Positions 30,906 to 42,400 of a DNA stretch of 64,000 nt are shown piece after piece. Source of the stretch: Xiphias gladius (lineage: Eukaryota > Chordata > Actinopteri > Istiophoriformes > Xiphiidae); the NCBI RefSeq assembly GCF_016859285.1, contig NC_053416.1, positions 3,559,001 through 3,623,000 on the forward strand. The letters are read 5' to 3'. A model generated the notes under the pieces. It was given only the letters and a program-made list of their open reading frames with translations, ran no database searches and was not told the DNA's origin. The position numbers and the translations under genes are program-made. Position 1 is the first letter of the stretch. Each line of letters starts with the position of its first letter.

Positions 30906-31797
30906 ACCCTACGCAAATGCAGATCAGCAGTAAAAGCTTTTAATTTCTGTTCAAAGAGACACTGACTCACCCCACCATTTTAAAATTCATACTCTGATCT
31001 TCCAAAGTTCCATATTTTTTATGCACATTAAATATTAAAATGGATTTAAATTGATTTTACCTTCCCAACTGTACGAACAAGAAGAAATAAAGTGATACCG
31101 AAACAATCACAGCATATATTTTATTTGAGTGAACACTGAATTTATATAAAGCCAAAACCATTCTGTCTAAGAAAAATAAAAAAGTACCCTCCACTTCACA
31201 CTTCCACCATAGAAATTCTTTAAATAAACAGGCAAAAAGGTTATACACAGTAATGGTACAAGCTGAGCAGACACCAAAGTGCAAATGATCAGTGGAAGTG
31301 ATGAGAAAATGCACAAAAATATTTATAGATTTTCGTATCCTGTCAGAATGCCACACAAATGCCGATTTGTCAGTTCTAACAATTTCCACACTTCCACAAA
31401 GTATTTTAAAATCCAAATGAGGGAACATTTTGTCTGAACTGAAGCCTCTGAAACGGCATTTTGATGGAAGTGGGACGCCAAAAACAAACCTACAAGACGT
31501 TTGTAGTAAAGGGTGCACTACTTTGGCCTTTAAATGAAGAAGTCATTCAGAAAGTACCACCGAACAATAAAAACCAATAAACTACACATGCAGAGAAGAA
31601 ATTTCAATCAATCCACAGGATTTCAGGATGTTTTTCTGCTCTGATCAGGAGGAATGTGACTGATTGGCCGGAAATCAGATACTAAATTAACGGCGAATAT
31701 CTTCTTCATTCGATCAGTGTAACAGTGTGCTAGTTTTGTTCAACATGAGACAGGGAAATGGTGCTCTAGCGAAGAAAACTAAACATAAACACAAACA

Positions 31798-31824
31798 GAC
31801 CCCCTATTTATTCAATAGGGGGTC
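31798..31824. repeat. Perfect 11-bp hairpin at a unit 2/3 junction difference
   Basis: GACCCCCTATT and AATAGGGGGTC flank a 5-base loop. In unit 1's equivalent (26290-26400) only the right arm exists, and the place of the left arm holds about 100 different bases. See findings. Confidence 0.85.
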
Positions 31825-31984
31825 GGAGAAAAACCAGTTTACACTCACCATAGTTTGTGCTATAATTAGGCCACACAAGGGGTTCAATAAAAATGAAATA
31901 TTCTTTGTTAATTTTATTTACAAAAAGTCAACAGATAAACGGATGTGCTGTATTTCTTAGACGTTATCAAAGGCGCTCTGATGC

Positions 31985-31990
31985 TATAAA
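31985..31990 (+). promoter_or_regulatory. TATA box of array copy 3
   Basis: TATAAA in the same context as in copy 2, 53 bases before the first ATG of the long ORF, with the same 24-bp duplication and upstream ORF. Confidence 0.65.
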
Positions 31991-32037
31991 GGATTCACGG
32001 GACGTGACATCATCATGATGTCATCTAACCGAGTACG

Positions 32038-33711
32038 ATGACATCACAGCCGAATGCCTTTGATGTTGTCAAGGACACATTGATTATCTCAACTACGCAA
32101 CTGAACCAAACCACAGAAAACACAAACCGAGGACATCTTGACAGAGGATCAGCTGAAAATCCGCCAACGTTCACCATGGATCCAACAGGACTACAAGTGG
32201 CTGCTTATGTTGGAGTACCTGACATATGGACCGGCCCATACACCACGTATTTGGTCAGAACTTACTGGGACTCGGTGAAATCTGGCATGCACGACGATAA
32301 AACTAGGCCTTATCTGATTGAGATATGTCATTACATTGTTAATTTGTCGTCCCTAATTATTATGGAAGGCATTAAGCCTATCACTTCAGACTGGCACAGG
32401 AAAGCTCCCCGGATATATGAACTTGTACACCCCTCCCAGTGTTTCTTCGGGATAGATGAGAGATCCGTCTTGGCGAACATGAAAAACATCCTTCCACAGT
32501 GTTTCGCTAACTCTTTAGACGTCAAAAGAATTATTAAATGTGAGAGTTTAGACCTATTCACCTGGTTAGTTGCAAAAGAGGTGACAGCGAGAGTAAACTA
32601 TCGCATAGCTGAGAGAATGTCCTCCAACATTTCGCATTTGGGATCCAGGACTTATGAGTGTAACTGCATAAGTTTTGAAACTCTTAATACCATGATTGGT
32701 CTAGTTATTAAAATATTAAGATGCATGTGCGACGCGAACTGCCGGTGTACACCAGTGCTCAGAACGTCAGAGGAGGCCAGTAGCACTTCAGCCTTAAAGG
32801 ACGACCAAGCAAAAAAACCAAAGCTTTTCGTTGTAGAGCAGGGGCCCTGTGAAGTTACCTATTGTATTTTGAACAGAGAAGTGAGACAAATACTGACAGA
32901 GGTCACTGAATTCACCCGTAACATATATGTGGATAAAAATGCATCTCTCTGTTACGAGGAGTTGGATAGCTGGCTATCCAGTGAAAGCTTTGATTCGATA
33001 CACAGTTACTTAGACTCTGATACAGATGGTAAATATTCTGATACTGAAGTATCTAAGAATCACAGTGTACAAATCACTGATGAAAACCGGCACAGCTATG
33101 ACCTCACAGATACAGAGGGCCAATCTGAGGACTGGACCACAGGGTCATCTGTTGAAACTATTGACAGTGGACCAGGTGGTCAAAGCAGGGTAGTTTGTCA
33201 GACAGTAACCCTGGCCTCACCATGTGAGGATCAGCCTAGTGACTCCACAGCTGCGCCAGCTGTTTCTTCTGACCTTTGTAGCTCTGAGTCAGCAAAAATG
33301 CCAGAAGATGACACAGCGCACATACTGGTTGTCCTGGTGCTTACAGGGTTGCTGCTGCATACCGCCAAGAAGGCCCAGATATCACTGCTCCAAAGCGATT
33401 TCGACATGATCATCAAGAATCTGAGAGACAAAGCATTGAAATACATCAAGCTCACCGACATTGTTGTGAGCTTAAACCATCAAACTGTCAAGAAGACCTA
33501 CAAGGCTGTGTTCAGGGACGTGTTTAGGCAGTTTGGCTCTGTAGAGGTGCTTCTGCAAGCCTTGGGATCAGAGCACTTCACTACTAACAACCCTATTATC
33601 CAGGCCTTGAAGACTCACCTTACAGTGCCCGCTCCGACTCCAAAGAAGAACGCCATCGCCAGGTTTTTCTCATCTGTTGGCAAAGCTATTATGACGCCAT
33701 TCAAGGCCTGA
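32038..33711 (+). CDS. Uncharacterised array protein, copy 3 (557 aa, intronless)
   Basis: Paralogue of copies 1 and 2. Leader and first domain are closest to copy 2; the Cys cluster and linker (CMCDANCRC, YVDKNASLCYEELDSW) are closest to copy 1. Five residues are missing after AAYV, where the sequence reads VGVPDIWTG. Copy-specific substitutions include R for S in DERSVL, N and Q in KNILPQC, R in DVKRII, F in SSESFDS, R in VFRQF, L in ALGSEHF and T in FTTNN. The six cysteines, the hydrophobic stretch and the C-terminal RFFSSVGKAIMTPFKA are unchanged. Second start in strong context at 32176. Function unknown. Confidence 0.85.
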   Translation: MTSQPNAFDVVKDTLIISTTQLNQTTENTNRGHLDRGSAENPPTFTMDPTGLQVAAYVGVPDIWTGPYTTYLVRTYWDSVKSGMHDDKTRPYLIEICHYIVNLSSLIIMEGIKPITSDWHRKAPRIYELVHPSQCFFGIDERSVLANMKNILPQCFANSLDVKRIIKCESLDLFTWLVAKEVTARVNYRIAERMSSNISHLGSRTYECNCISFETLNTMIGLVIKILRCMCDANCRCTPVLRTSEEASSTSALKDDQAKKPKLFVVEQGPCEVTYCILNREVRQILTEVTEFTRNIYVDKNASLCYEELDSWLSSESFDSIHSYLDSDTDGKYSDTEVSKNHSVQITDENRHSYDLTDTEGQSEDWTTGSSVETIDSGPGGQSRVVCQTVTLASPCEDQPSDSTAAPAVSSDLCSSESAKMPEDDTAHILVVLVLTGLLLHTAKKAQISLLQSDFDMIIKNLRDKALKYIKLTDIVVSLNHQTVKKTYKAVFRDVFRQFGSVEVLLQALGSEHFTTNNPIIQALKTHLTVPAPTPKKNAIARFFSSVGKAIMTPFKA

Positions 33712-33920
33712 TTGACCAGCCCATGATCAGCCCCATCCCACCGCAACCCCTTCCCCCGGACAAGCAAGTAAACATCTCATCATGACACTGCGGCTTCACA
33801 GCATCAAAGTGAAGGTTCGATTCCCTTCCTCCACCCTTTCTGCGAGGAGTTTGTATGTTCTCCCCGTGTTGGTGTGGATTTACCCACATTCCCAAAACAT
33901 ACAGTTGGATGGGACACTTC

Positions 33921-33926
33921 AATAAA
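33921..33926 (+). terminator. Poly(A) signal of array copy 3
   Basis: AATAAA in the same context as in copies 1 and 2. Confidence 0.7.
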
Positions 33927-34185
33927 GTTTTTCCCCATAATAAGAAATGTCTTATGCCTTTAAACCATCAAGACACATGGTCTCAGTTAAGCAACTTTAA
34001 GTTTATCCATAAGCCCTTATTCCCACATGGTAGCTGTGTAGCTCTTCCTTCAAGCTATTAGGTGCTTACACTGAGTGAAAAGAATCCATTTTATGGCTGC
34101 TCTATGGAAAAAGTGTGGATGCCTTGAGCTTCGACTTATACACACTTCCCAAACATTCTGCCCGTATAATATCTTTGGAAATGTT

Positions 34186-37100
34186 TATTCCTTCCAACGG
34201 AACTGCCACGATTAGTAAATTTGTATGAATTTTTAAACTTTGGTGAACTCCACCACAAATTTGTGCCGTTTAATAAATATTTCACCGTGATGCACTGAGT
34301 TTTATTTCACTGTACCACTTTCTGATGTGACCAGGCCTAAAAACTCACAAAAGGCAGCGTTCGACAGTTTGTTGAATACTCTTAGAAGAAGATCGATACC
34401 ATTTTCATGTCAGTACTTTAAGTTTGGAGCGAGAGCCAGCAGCCAGTTAACTTAGCTTAGCATTAAGACCTGAAACAGGGGGAAACAGCCAGCCTGGTTT
34501 TCTCCAAAGTTAAAAAAACATGCTTACCAACACCTCTAAAGCTCACTAATAAATATCTTGTTTGTTTAAAAGGTTAAGCTGTGGTTTTGGAGGGGGTTAC
34601 ATGCTGTAACCATTTCTTGATAAACAACTGCCTATTGGTCCGCCCAGCACGTAACTCAAATATAAAACCACAACATTTTTTAAAGCACATTTCCCAAAAT
34701 GTCGAGCAATTCTTTAAAGGATAATTTAAGACACTGCAAAATCAAAAAAAAACGCCGTTGCTCTGTATTTATAGACAAGTAGATAATTTTAAATATTCTG
34801 TTCTCTTTAGTTTTCATAATCGTTTTACTTTAGGTCAGCTTGTGTTTTGCTACGCGCTTTGCACATTAAGGAATGAATTAGTAGGCAAATAAGTGAAGAG
34901 TTGTTCACATGGTTGACTCAGAGCACTTGGTAACAGTTTAAATTAAAACATAAAAATGTTTCCAAAAAATAAAATAAAATAAAAAGCCAGCGAGGGCATT
35001 AAATACTTTTTAAAGGAATCAAAGCAGGAGTGGAAAGCAGCACCAGCTGAACTGTGTTCAGGTGCACTGAACAGTCAAATAAATAGATGAATCATTCTAA
35101 GGTCAAAATCAGATCAAAATAAAAGCATTAACTCTTTCAAATAATAAGAAAATAGATAAAACCCGCATAAGCTTAAAACATTAAAGCAATTCCCCTAAAC
35201 GGCTCTAAAATTGATTTTGCCAGAATGGCAACTTTTACAACACAAACAATTACTGAGCTAAACTACAGGACTTTAATTTGGATCCCTTTAAGGTGATGCT
35301 GCCTTCGTGTCTTGACTTTGTTGTTCAGTTTGACAGTCTCCATAAATAGGTACATGACAGAAACACAGTCTCATAATTTACCATACCAAGTATCACAATA
35401 GTGTTTACATTCACAACAGTGTGCGAAGGAGCGCACAAAGCAAGTTGTTGGTTAGCATTAAAGCAACTTTTACACCCAGCGTGATCAACAATTTTGAGAT
35501 TTGTGTATTCGTTTGTATCCCAGTTCACGCAACTCCTCCTCAATCCAACTGACAGAAGTAAATTTAGTCCCATCCAGTCAGTTTTCACTGCTTTTCAGTA
35601 GTAGTCAAAATTTGAAATTCAAATGTCCACTTATGTCGTGATATTATTGTAACTTATGTGAACACTTTATTGACTAACGGGCCGGCGGACATAAACTACA
35701 TGTTCAGTAATGTCCACACTAATATGTATAAATCTGAAAGTGCTATTTTCTGAAAGGTTTCCTTCCACACTGGCAATTTCAGATAAGTTTCTAATGGTTT
35801 GCAATTCATGCTGAAAAGCCAAAACAATTAGAGATTTGAGACAAATGCCCGTCAGAATTTCAGAGAACCTAAAGATGAAATAAAAGCCGCAAATGTTGAC
35901 ATATGAGAAGCGGGAACCAGTAAATGTTTGACATTTTTGCTTGATAATGAACTGATTGCAACATATATTTTATTCATGTTGATCGACTAATCAACTAATT
36001 GTTTTCGAACTACAAACAATACAAAAAGTTTGGTTGTTAAATAAATGGTAAATGCCAACAAAAGAAAAGAAACGGCTGACTAATCTCAGCATTTTAAAGC
36101 ATCTGCAGTTGCTCCGTTGTGGATGGGCCCCAAAACCAAAGGCAAAACTGTGTTTTCAGATGTGTCTGTATTATCTATAACAGCCTTACACAAATATTAG
36201 CTGCATCTCCACCTGACCTCTGGCCTCAGCCTGAGTCCTGAACCTAATCCTAACATTAGCCCCTGTGCTCAGATTAACCCTGCACTCACACACTGAATAT
36301 CTGCAGTAGGAGCTGATTTTTACTCCTCTGAAACTCAGCCGACAATTTATGGTTACTCGACAAGCCGATTAAACTTCACATAAACCTGATCAGAACCCCT
36401 CCACACACAGTTTACAGGAAGGGAAATGTTTTACAGATGAGCGGGGGGGGGGGAGTGGTTGAAACGGCAATTCTCTGCTGTACTCAAGTAAAATGATACG
36501 CTGTTCGCAGACAGTTTAAATGGCTCCGGAAAGCACGACTGCTGAGGTAACACATCTCCTCACAACGGCACTTTTTTTAACGTATTAACTTCAATATTGA
36601 GAGCTGTAAGTGCAATCTGTGGACAGTAAAAGAAAGACGAAAAACCCACCTGCTCAATATACTAATGAGGCATCAGAATGGGCAGAGAAGCAACATTATC
36701 ATAGAATAACACTGTTAATAGGTGATCAATGTAAAGTGTAAGGCTTTAACAGTGCAAGTCTCCCAGGACTCAAGGATTGTATTAAAATATCTTTACAATG
36801 AGTTCATCAGAAAAGCAGAAACACACTGGGAACACTCTTCAGTGGCCTAAGTTTTGAGCTGTGTCCAGACAGCACAAAACAATGTTTTGAGTATGATGTT
36901 GCAGGTTCACACTGGAAAAATGACAAAATGAAGTACACTTAAAAAGAGGGGGAAAAAGCAAACTAAAACTGCTGTGATGTGTTGACAGACTTGACTGCCC
37001 CACAATGAAATGTAAATTGGAGTAACAGCTGGAAAAAAAACAGTACGAATAGCTCCAGCCAACCAAAGCTCAAGAAGAAACTAAAAACTCCTTGGAAATT

Positions 37101-39456
37101 TTACTCTCTATTGGAGACGTTAAAAATCTGATAACAAAGATAAGGTTTAGATTGGGACACACTGATTTTGGATTCTGGAGTCAGGATCGGTACAAAAGGG
37201 CCGTTTGTGAAATTTCTGCAAATGCGACGATCATCGATTCATTTCGCAAAATCCAAAAAGTATATGAAAGCAGGGCAGAACAGAAGTATGGATGAAAGAT
37301 GACCAAGAGCTAAGCTGGTTCACAATCTTGTTGCTCAAGTATATCAAGCCAACGGCAGCACAGACCAGGGAATATAAATAAATCAAGCAGCATCATTGCC
37401 TACAGCAGTAGACATGTAGACAAGCGCTGTTGAAGGTACAAGTTATAGCATATTTTCAATGTGCGTCAGTTATAGTACAGAATTCAAAATGTCTTTGACT
37501 GGCCACCTTAAACAAAAAAACAAAAACAAAAAAAACGCTGTCATGAGGATAACCAAAAGTTGAGAAAAAAAAATACCTTCAGCTTTTAAAATGAATCAAT
37601 ACAATACTTTGAAAACATAACATCTGACATTAAAGAAAAGGTTTGGTGATGTAGGTGGATGAAGGAGTGAGGTCACCTGTGGGAAATAATTCATAGCATC
37701 TGTTATGATTACTGTTGAAGATATTGTTTATGGACTCCCTTAAATAATTTAAAATTATTATACAGCTTATTAAAAAAAAATGCATTTGGTCTGTTTTACA
37801 TGGGTTGAGTTTAGATAACGTGATTCACAAAAAATTCAAATACGCTAACGTTTTCAAACAAGTAGCCTACTCTAACTCCACTGACTTTCAGATGCTTTCC
37901 AGCACAGTTTGTCCTTTAAATGGCCCCAGAGCAGCTGCAAACAGAACCAAAAACAAAAAGAATTATCTGCAAACAAATTTAACCCAGTGTGGTAGAAACA
38001 CACTTGGCACAGAGGCCCTCTTCTCCACTTTCTATCCACACCAGCTGCCTCTTTTCCATTCATCTCATGACTTTACCTCAAACGAGACACAAAACAGTAA
38101 AAATTGCACAACAAGGCATCGCATGTACACCTGGACATGCCGAAGATAAAATACATCCACCTCTATGTGTGAATGAGTCTGTACAGCCATTTACATTGTG
38201 TACTGGATTGCTGTCTTGTGGGTCAATGATGAATTATACCAGCAAACCGGAACTCATTATCTCCTAATCCTGCAGCAGATTGGAGGTGATCGCAACAGAA
38301 AATAAATATAAAATAAATGTCTCCACAGCAAAAATAAACTTTAAAAAAATAAAAAAACTTAAAAAGGAGTGACTAATCTGGATTCAATGTTTCCTTTTCT
38401 CATTAGAGGCTTTGGTTTAGATTTCTGATTGTTCTCTTTAAGATCACAGATATTCAGAGTTCATGTTCCCATATGTCCAAAAACAAAAAATTAACAATAA
38501 AAAGGGGGAAAAAGTTTTGGGTTTTTTTTCTCCCAGATTTAGATTGATACAGAAGTTCACGTGTAACTGACCCACTTGAAAATGATTAAATTAAAACTGC
38601 ATCATAGCATATTGCCTAACTCATCTGGAGCGCTGTTGAGATTTATTTCCTCCACACTTTCAGCCTGAACGCTGTCTTCGAGCCGCCTGTGCAGTTCTTT
38701 CGGAGTACAGTAACTAGTTGTCTCTCCCATGCAGTCCCTCAACATTCAACAGATAAATCGCGAGATATTTTCCTATCACGTTTCATGCAGTGCCTATGCC
38801 TGTTCAAATTCAGCGTTCATACACATCATTCTTTTTTAAATTTCATATTCTTGTCTTCTTTTACCAAACTCCAAAAAATCGCGCAGCCATGCAGGTCTGA
38901 GCTTCTGAACTGACATTCTGCAATGCAAAGGTGTATTAATAAATTCATTTCCCATGCTTTTCCAGATCTGTGTATGAATCCTGAGCAAACAATCATAAGT
39001 ATTATCTGTTTGTCTGTTTATAAATAAAAAAAAATAAGCCAAAGCTCATGAGATTCCACTCACCCTATCCACAGTGGTAAACTCCTTCTTTCTCATTAGC
39101 TTAAGTAAATAAACCTAGTCTTCCAAACTTTCAGTCTTCAGCTACAAGCAGACATTGAGCTGCCCGGGGATTGTCGAAAGGTGGTTGAGGGTAACAGTAA
39201 TCATCAAAGCAACAGTCCTTAAAACTGCAGGGAAAAAGAGACAGTGACAATAAATAAAACACTTAAAAAAAAAAAAAAGGAGAAATCAGTATTAGATTTT
39301 GATGAGCATGGGTACATGACTGATACTGCCTTGTATCATTTGTATGGATTTTACAGGGGAGTGTGAAAATACTGGTGTCAAAACTCCAGGTGCTGCCGTG
39401 CTCACACTCCACTTATCCCTGACACAGTCTAGCAGACCAGCAAAGTCCCACGCGTG
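34186..39456. other. Region between array and slc25a14, no gene seen
   Basis: No conserved coding exon found on either strand. It holds a TTAGCTTAGC-type repeat (about 34410-34720), a copy of the ATTAATCGAT-type repeat (about 35820-36030), a G-run at 36444 and A-rich stretches. The right-hand part on the minus strand is probably slc25a14 3' UTR; a minus-strand AATAAA lies near 38641. Confidence 0.45.
34410..34720. repeat. TTAGCTTAGC-type interspersed repeat, copy 2
   Basis: Contains TTAACTTAGCTTAGCATTAA, AAACAGGGGGAAACAGCCAG, AACACCTCTAAAGCTCAC and GAGGGGGTTACATGCTGT, the same order of phrases as in copies at 41390-42080 and 45630-46210. Confidence 0.6.
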
Positions 39457-42400
39457 TTAAAACGGGAGCTTCTTCAGCTGCTCGAAGGTGATGAAGAACT
39501 GAGGAGTGTGTTAAGGAAAGCATCGTGACTCAGTCACAGCAGTGTGCAGGCTGGAGCTGCTCTGTGGACTGAAACAAGCTCTGAAATGTGAGCCACCTGA
39601 CCGAGGGACTTTCAACTTACTTTCAAATAAATGACACATTCAGATATTGGCAACAAAAACACTGACAGAGGGTTAAATTACCTATACTGTAATGGTTCAG
39701 TGGGTAAATTCAATGTAATGGAAATTTCCACGGCAACAACAAAGTTATGTTTCATGGTTCATTTACTAAGTATTTTCATCACTTCAAGTGCAGTTTTTTT
39801 TTTTTCATCACCGTTAAGCTACCATCAATAAAACTGAAAAAAATGGAGGATTATGTCCATCGATCCACTGGAAGACTTACTGTGAAATATCTGTGCAAGA
39901 AGTGTTGAGTTTAATTGACTGTATCTTAAAAGTAATCAAAAAAAAAAAAAAAACAGTGACTAGAGAAAATCAGTGAATGAAAAGAATATTTTTGTTAGAG
40001 AAAGTAAACTCGGCGCAACAGAGCGCTGAGTATGATGTGGGTCTGTTGTTAGACTGATGGAATTAGTGCTGTGGAAAAGTACTTATCCTGAATTTACTGA
40101 GACTAAGGGTATACATTGAGAAAACTGTTGATTTGGAAAAAAAACTGAGACTCTTATATAAGCCTGTATCAATACTGGCCCACCCAGTATTCATGAGCAA
40201 ACGCTCTGATTGGCTAAGCACGGATCAACTCAGAAGGCGGCCTGGGATCAGATTTGGTGGATCATAATATAAATGTACCGCTACATTCAGTTCATACTGC
40301 TCCCCCAGCCCCGCGCCGATCAGGACAACCCTGTCCGCCCTGACAGCGGCCACACCGTCGCTCCCTCACCCTTGCTAGTTCACCATTAGCCGCTAACAGA
40401 CTTAACCCTTTGGTTTGCAAATCAGTGGGTTTATGGGATTAAAGATGTAGTAATTTCAGTGTTTCTCTGATAGTTTACCAATTTTCATCTCAGCATCTCA
40501 TCTTCATGTTGCTCAGCTCTACGGAGACAAAGTGAAAAATTTTCCACTTCAAAGTATGAACAGTCTGGCGTACAGTATATCTGGAGAGGTCAAATATTTT
40601 TCTGTGGAGTTCTGTTTGTGCTTTTCAAACCTATCCGTGAACTCTGTAGGTTTTTAAAGGATACGATGATGTTCCAAGGCCCCAGTCGCAGCCAGTTTGG
40701 CCAGAATCCCTTATAGAGAGCGAAGAAGCCCTCATTCTTCCACGTCTGCATCACTCCATCCAGCGTTCCTTTGTACATGGGGCTTCCCGACAGAACTCGC
40801 TGGTTCATCATACGAGTCCGGACCACGTCCACAGGGTTGGAGGCCAGTGCCCCCGCCAAGCCACACGTGAAACTGGAACTGTGCACACATAGAGACATGG
40901 AGCAAGATTAATGGACCAGTCCAAAGCTGAGGAGCTTCAATCAAAAGTCAAATGTCCACCCTTTTAAAAAAGAACAAAACAAAGCTGATAAAAAAAAGCA
41001 GCTGCAATGTCATCGCAGCCACTAGCTTCCAGTGCAGTTTTCATCACTGATAAAATACTCCTTAAAGATATACTTCACCATCATATAGCACGACCACTCT
41101 TGACCTGAGAAGAGAGTTTAGGAATAAATAAACTTACATGAAATGTGCCAAAATTGTGTCTCCCATGAGGCCAGAGCGAAGCAGGTGCTTTTTCGTTATG
41201 TCATAGACAGGAAGTTCTACCCCGACGACAATGGCTGCTCGCTGCGCTGTGGGAATGACACCCTGAGGAAAAGGAGGATGAAGAAAATAAGTCCGATTGT
41301 AACAATATTACAGAAAAACTGTATAGAGCTGAAGTCCACATAAAACAAGCTCACATTATATATAGCTTTAGATATGGATATAGGTCATTAATAGCGTTGT
41401 GCTAAGCTAAGCTAAACATGTCCTGGACCAATCTCTGTACTGACTGTATAACTCCTGGAAAGGCAGCATGTGAGCGTGTGTGTGCCCAAAATGTCAGAGT
41501 ATTCTTTACATCTTCTCACATTGTGGGGCAGAAGCTTCTTTGCCTCCTGGTGGAGACCTAGATGAGAAGACCGCTGCCACTCTCATGTCTGCACAAATGT
41601 ACGGCAGCAGCAAACAGCTGTTTAGCTTAGCTTAGCTTCACACAAGGAGTGGAAACGGGGAGGCAGCTTGCCTGGCAATTTGCCTACCAGCACCTCTTAA
41701 CACGTTTTATCTTGTTTGTTCTACTCTGTTCACCATCTGTTCGCAAACCAAAGTGTAAAAATCACGGATGACAAGTCATCGTTTTACAGGGGGTTACGTG
41801 CCAGACTAATTCTTGTCTGAGAGCAGTAACTTATTGGCAGCTACAACAAACCCCCCTTTAAAACAGCAAATTGTCATTTTTATACTTTGGCATACAGGTT
41901 AAACTGACAAGATATAACATGTGAATCTGTGATTTTTAGAGGTGCTGGTTGTTAGCTGTTGGACTACCCCTTTTCCAGTCTACTCTTCAGAGAGGAGAGT
42001 GGTATCAATCCTCTCATCTAACATTACGCCAGAAAGTGAATAAGTGGATTTCTTTAAATATCAAACTATTGCTTTAAAGATTTACTTGGTTTGGTTTTAC
42101 AGATTTGATCCGTAAAGCTGGCTACAGTAAGCAGCTGTTAAATGAACGAAAAACTGATGACAACTGTATCCACTTAGCTCTCAAGTTTCAGCACCTGGCG
42201 TGCAACTGTTAATTGCACCGTATCCATCCCTCTTAAGAAATACATAATTCACATACACAAATCCATTTCCCCATAAAGACTAATCCAGCACTCACTCTCC
42301 ACAGCCCCCTGGTGCCCTCTGTCTGGTAGATGTTGATGAAGTTGGACATCATGCTGCCTTGGAGCAGGCTGCCCTGCGCCTGCATTCTGATCTGGAACAA

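Larger units (their letters stand above)
26509..31936 (+). repeat. Tandem array unit 2 (about 5.43 kb)
   Basis: The second full repeat of the array. It is longer than unit 1 mainly because of a ~530-bp block at about 29079-29610 made of another interspersed repeat. The end matches unit 1 up to the hairpin difference described at 31798-31824. Confidence 0.9.
31937..34185 (+). repeat. Tandem array unit 3 (truncated, about 2.25 kb)
   Basis: Contains promoter block, ORF and 3' UTR but stops matching units 1 and 2 after GGAAATGTT at 34185. The subrepeats and spacer are absent, so the array ends here. Confidence 0.9.

Noticed and set aside
21625-33711. Array ORFs as transposon or viral proteins
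   Set aside because: I see no DDE, reverse transcriptase, integrase, protease or zinc-knuckle motif, no terminal repeats around the units, and the copies are tandem rather than dispersed. Not excluded, but unsupported.
37092-37295. 67-codon plus-strand frame after the array
   Set aside because: Short, AT-rich, no homology or promoter, and not part of the array unit.
40590-40664. Read-through of slc25a14 exon 7 past WNII into VSFKNLQSS
   Set aside because: The GTATCC donor after WNII and the [13 protein letters not shown] exon at 39457-39498 restore the family C-terminus, so the read-through is intron.
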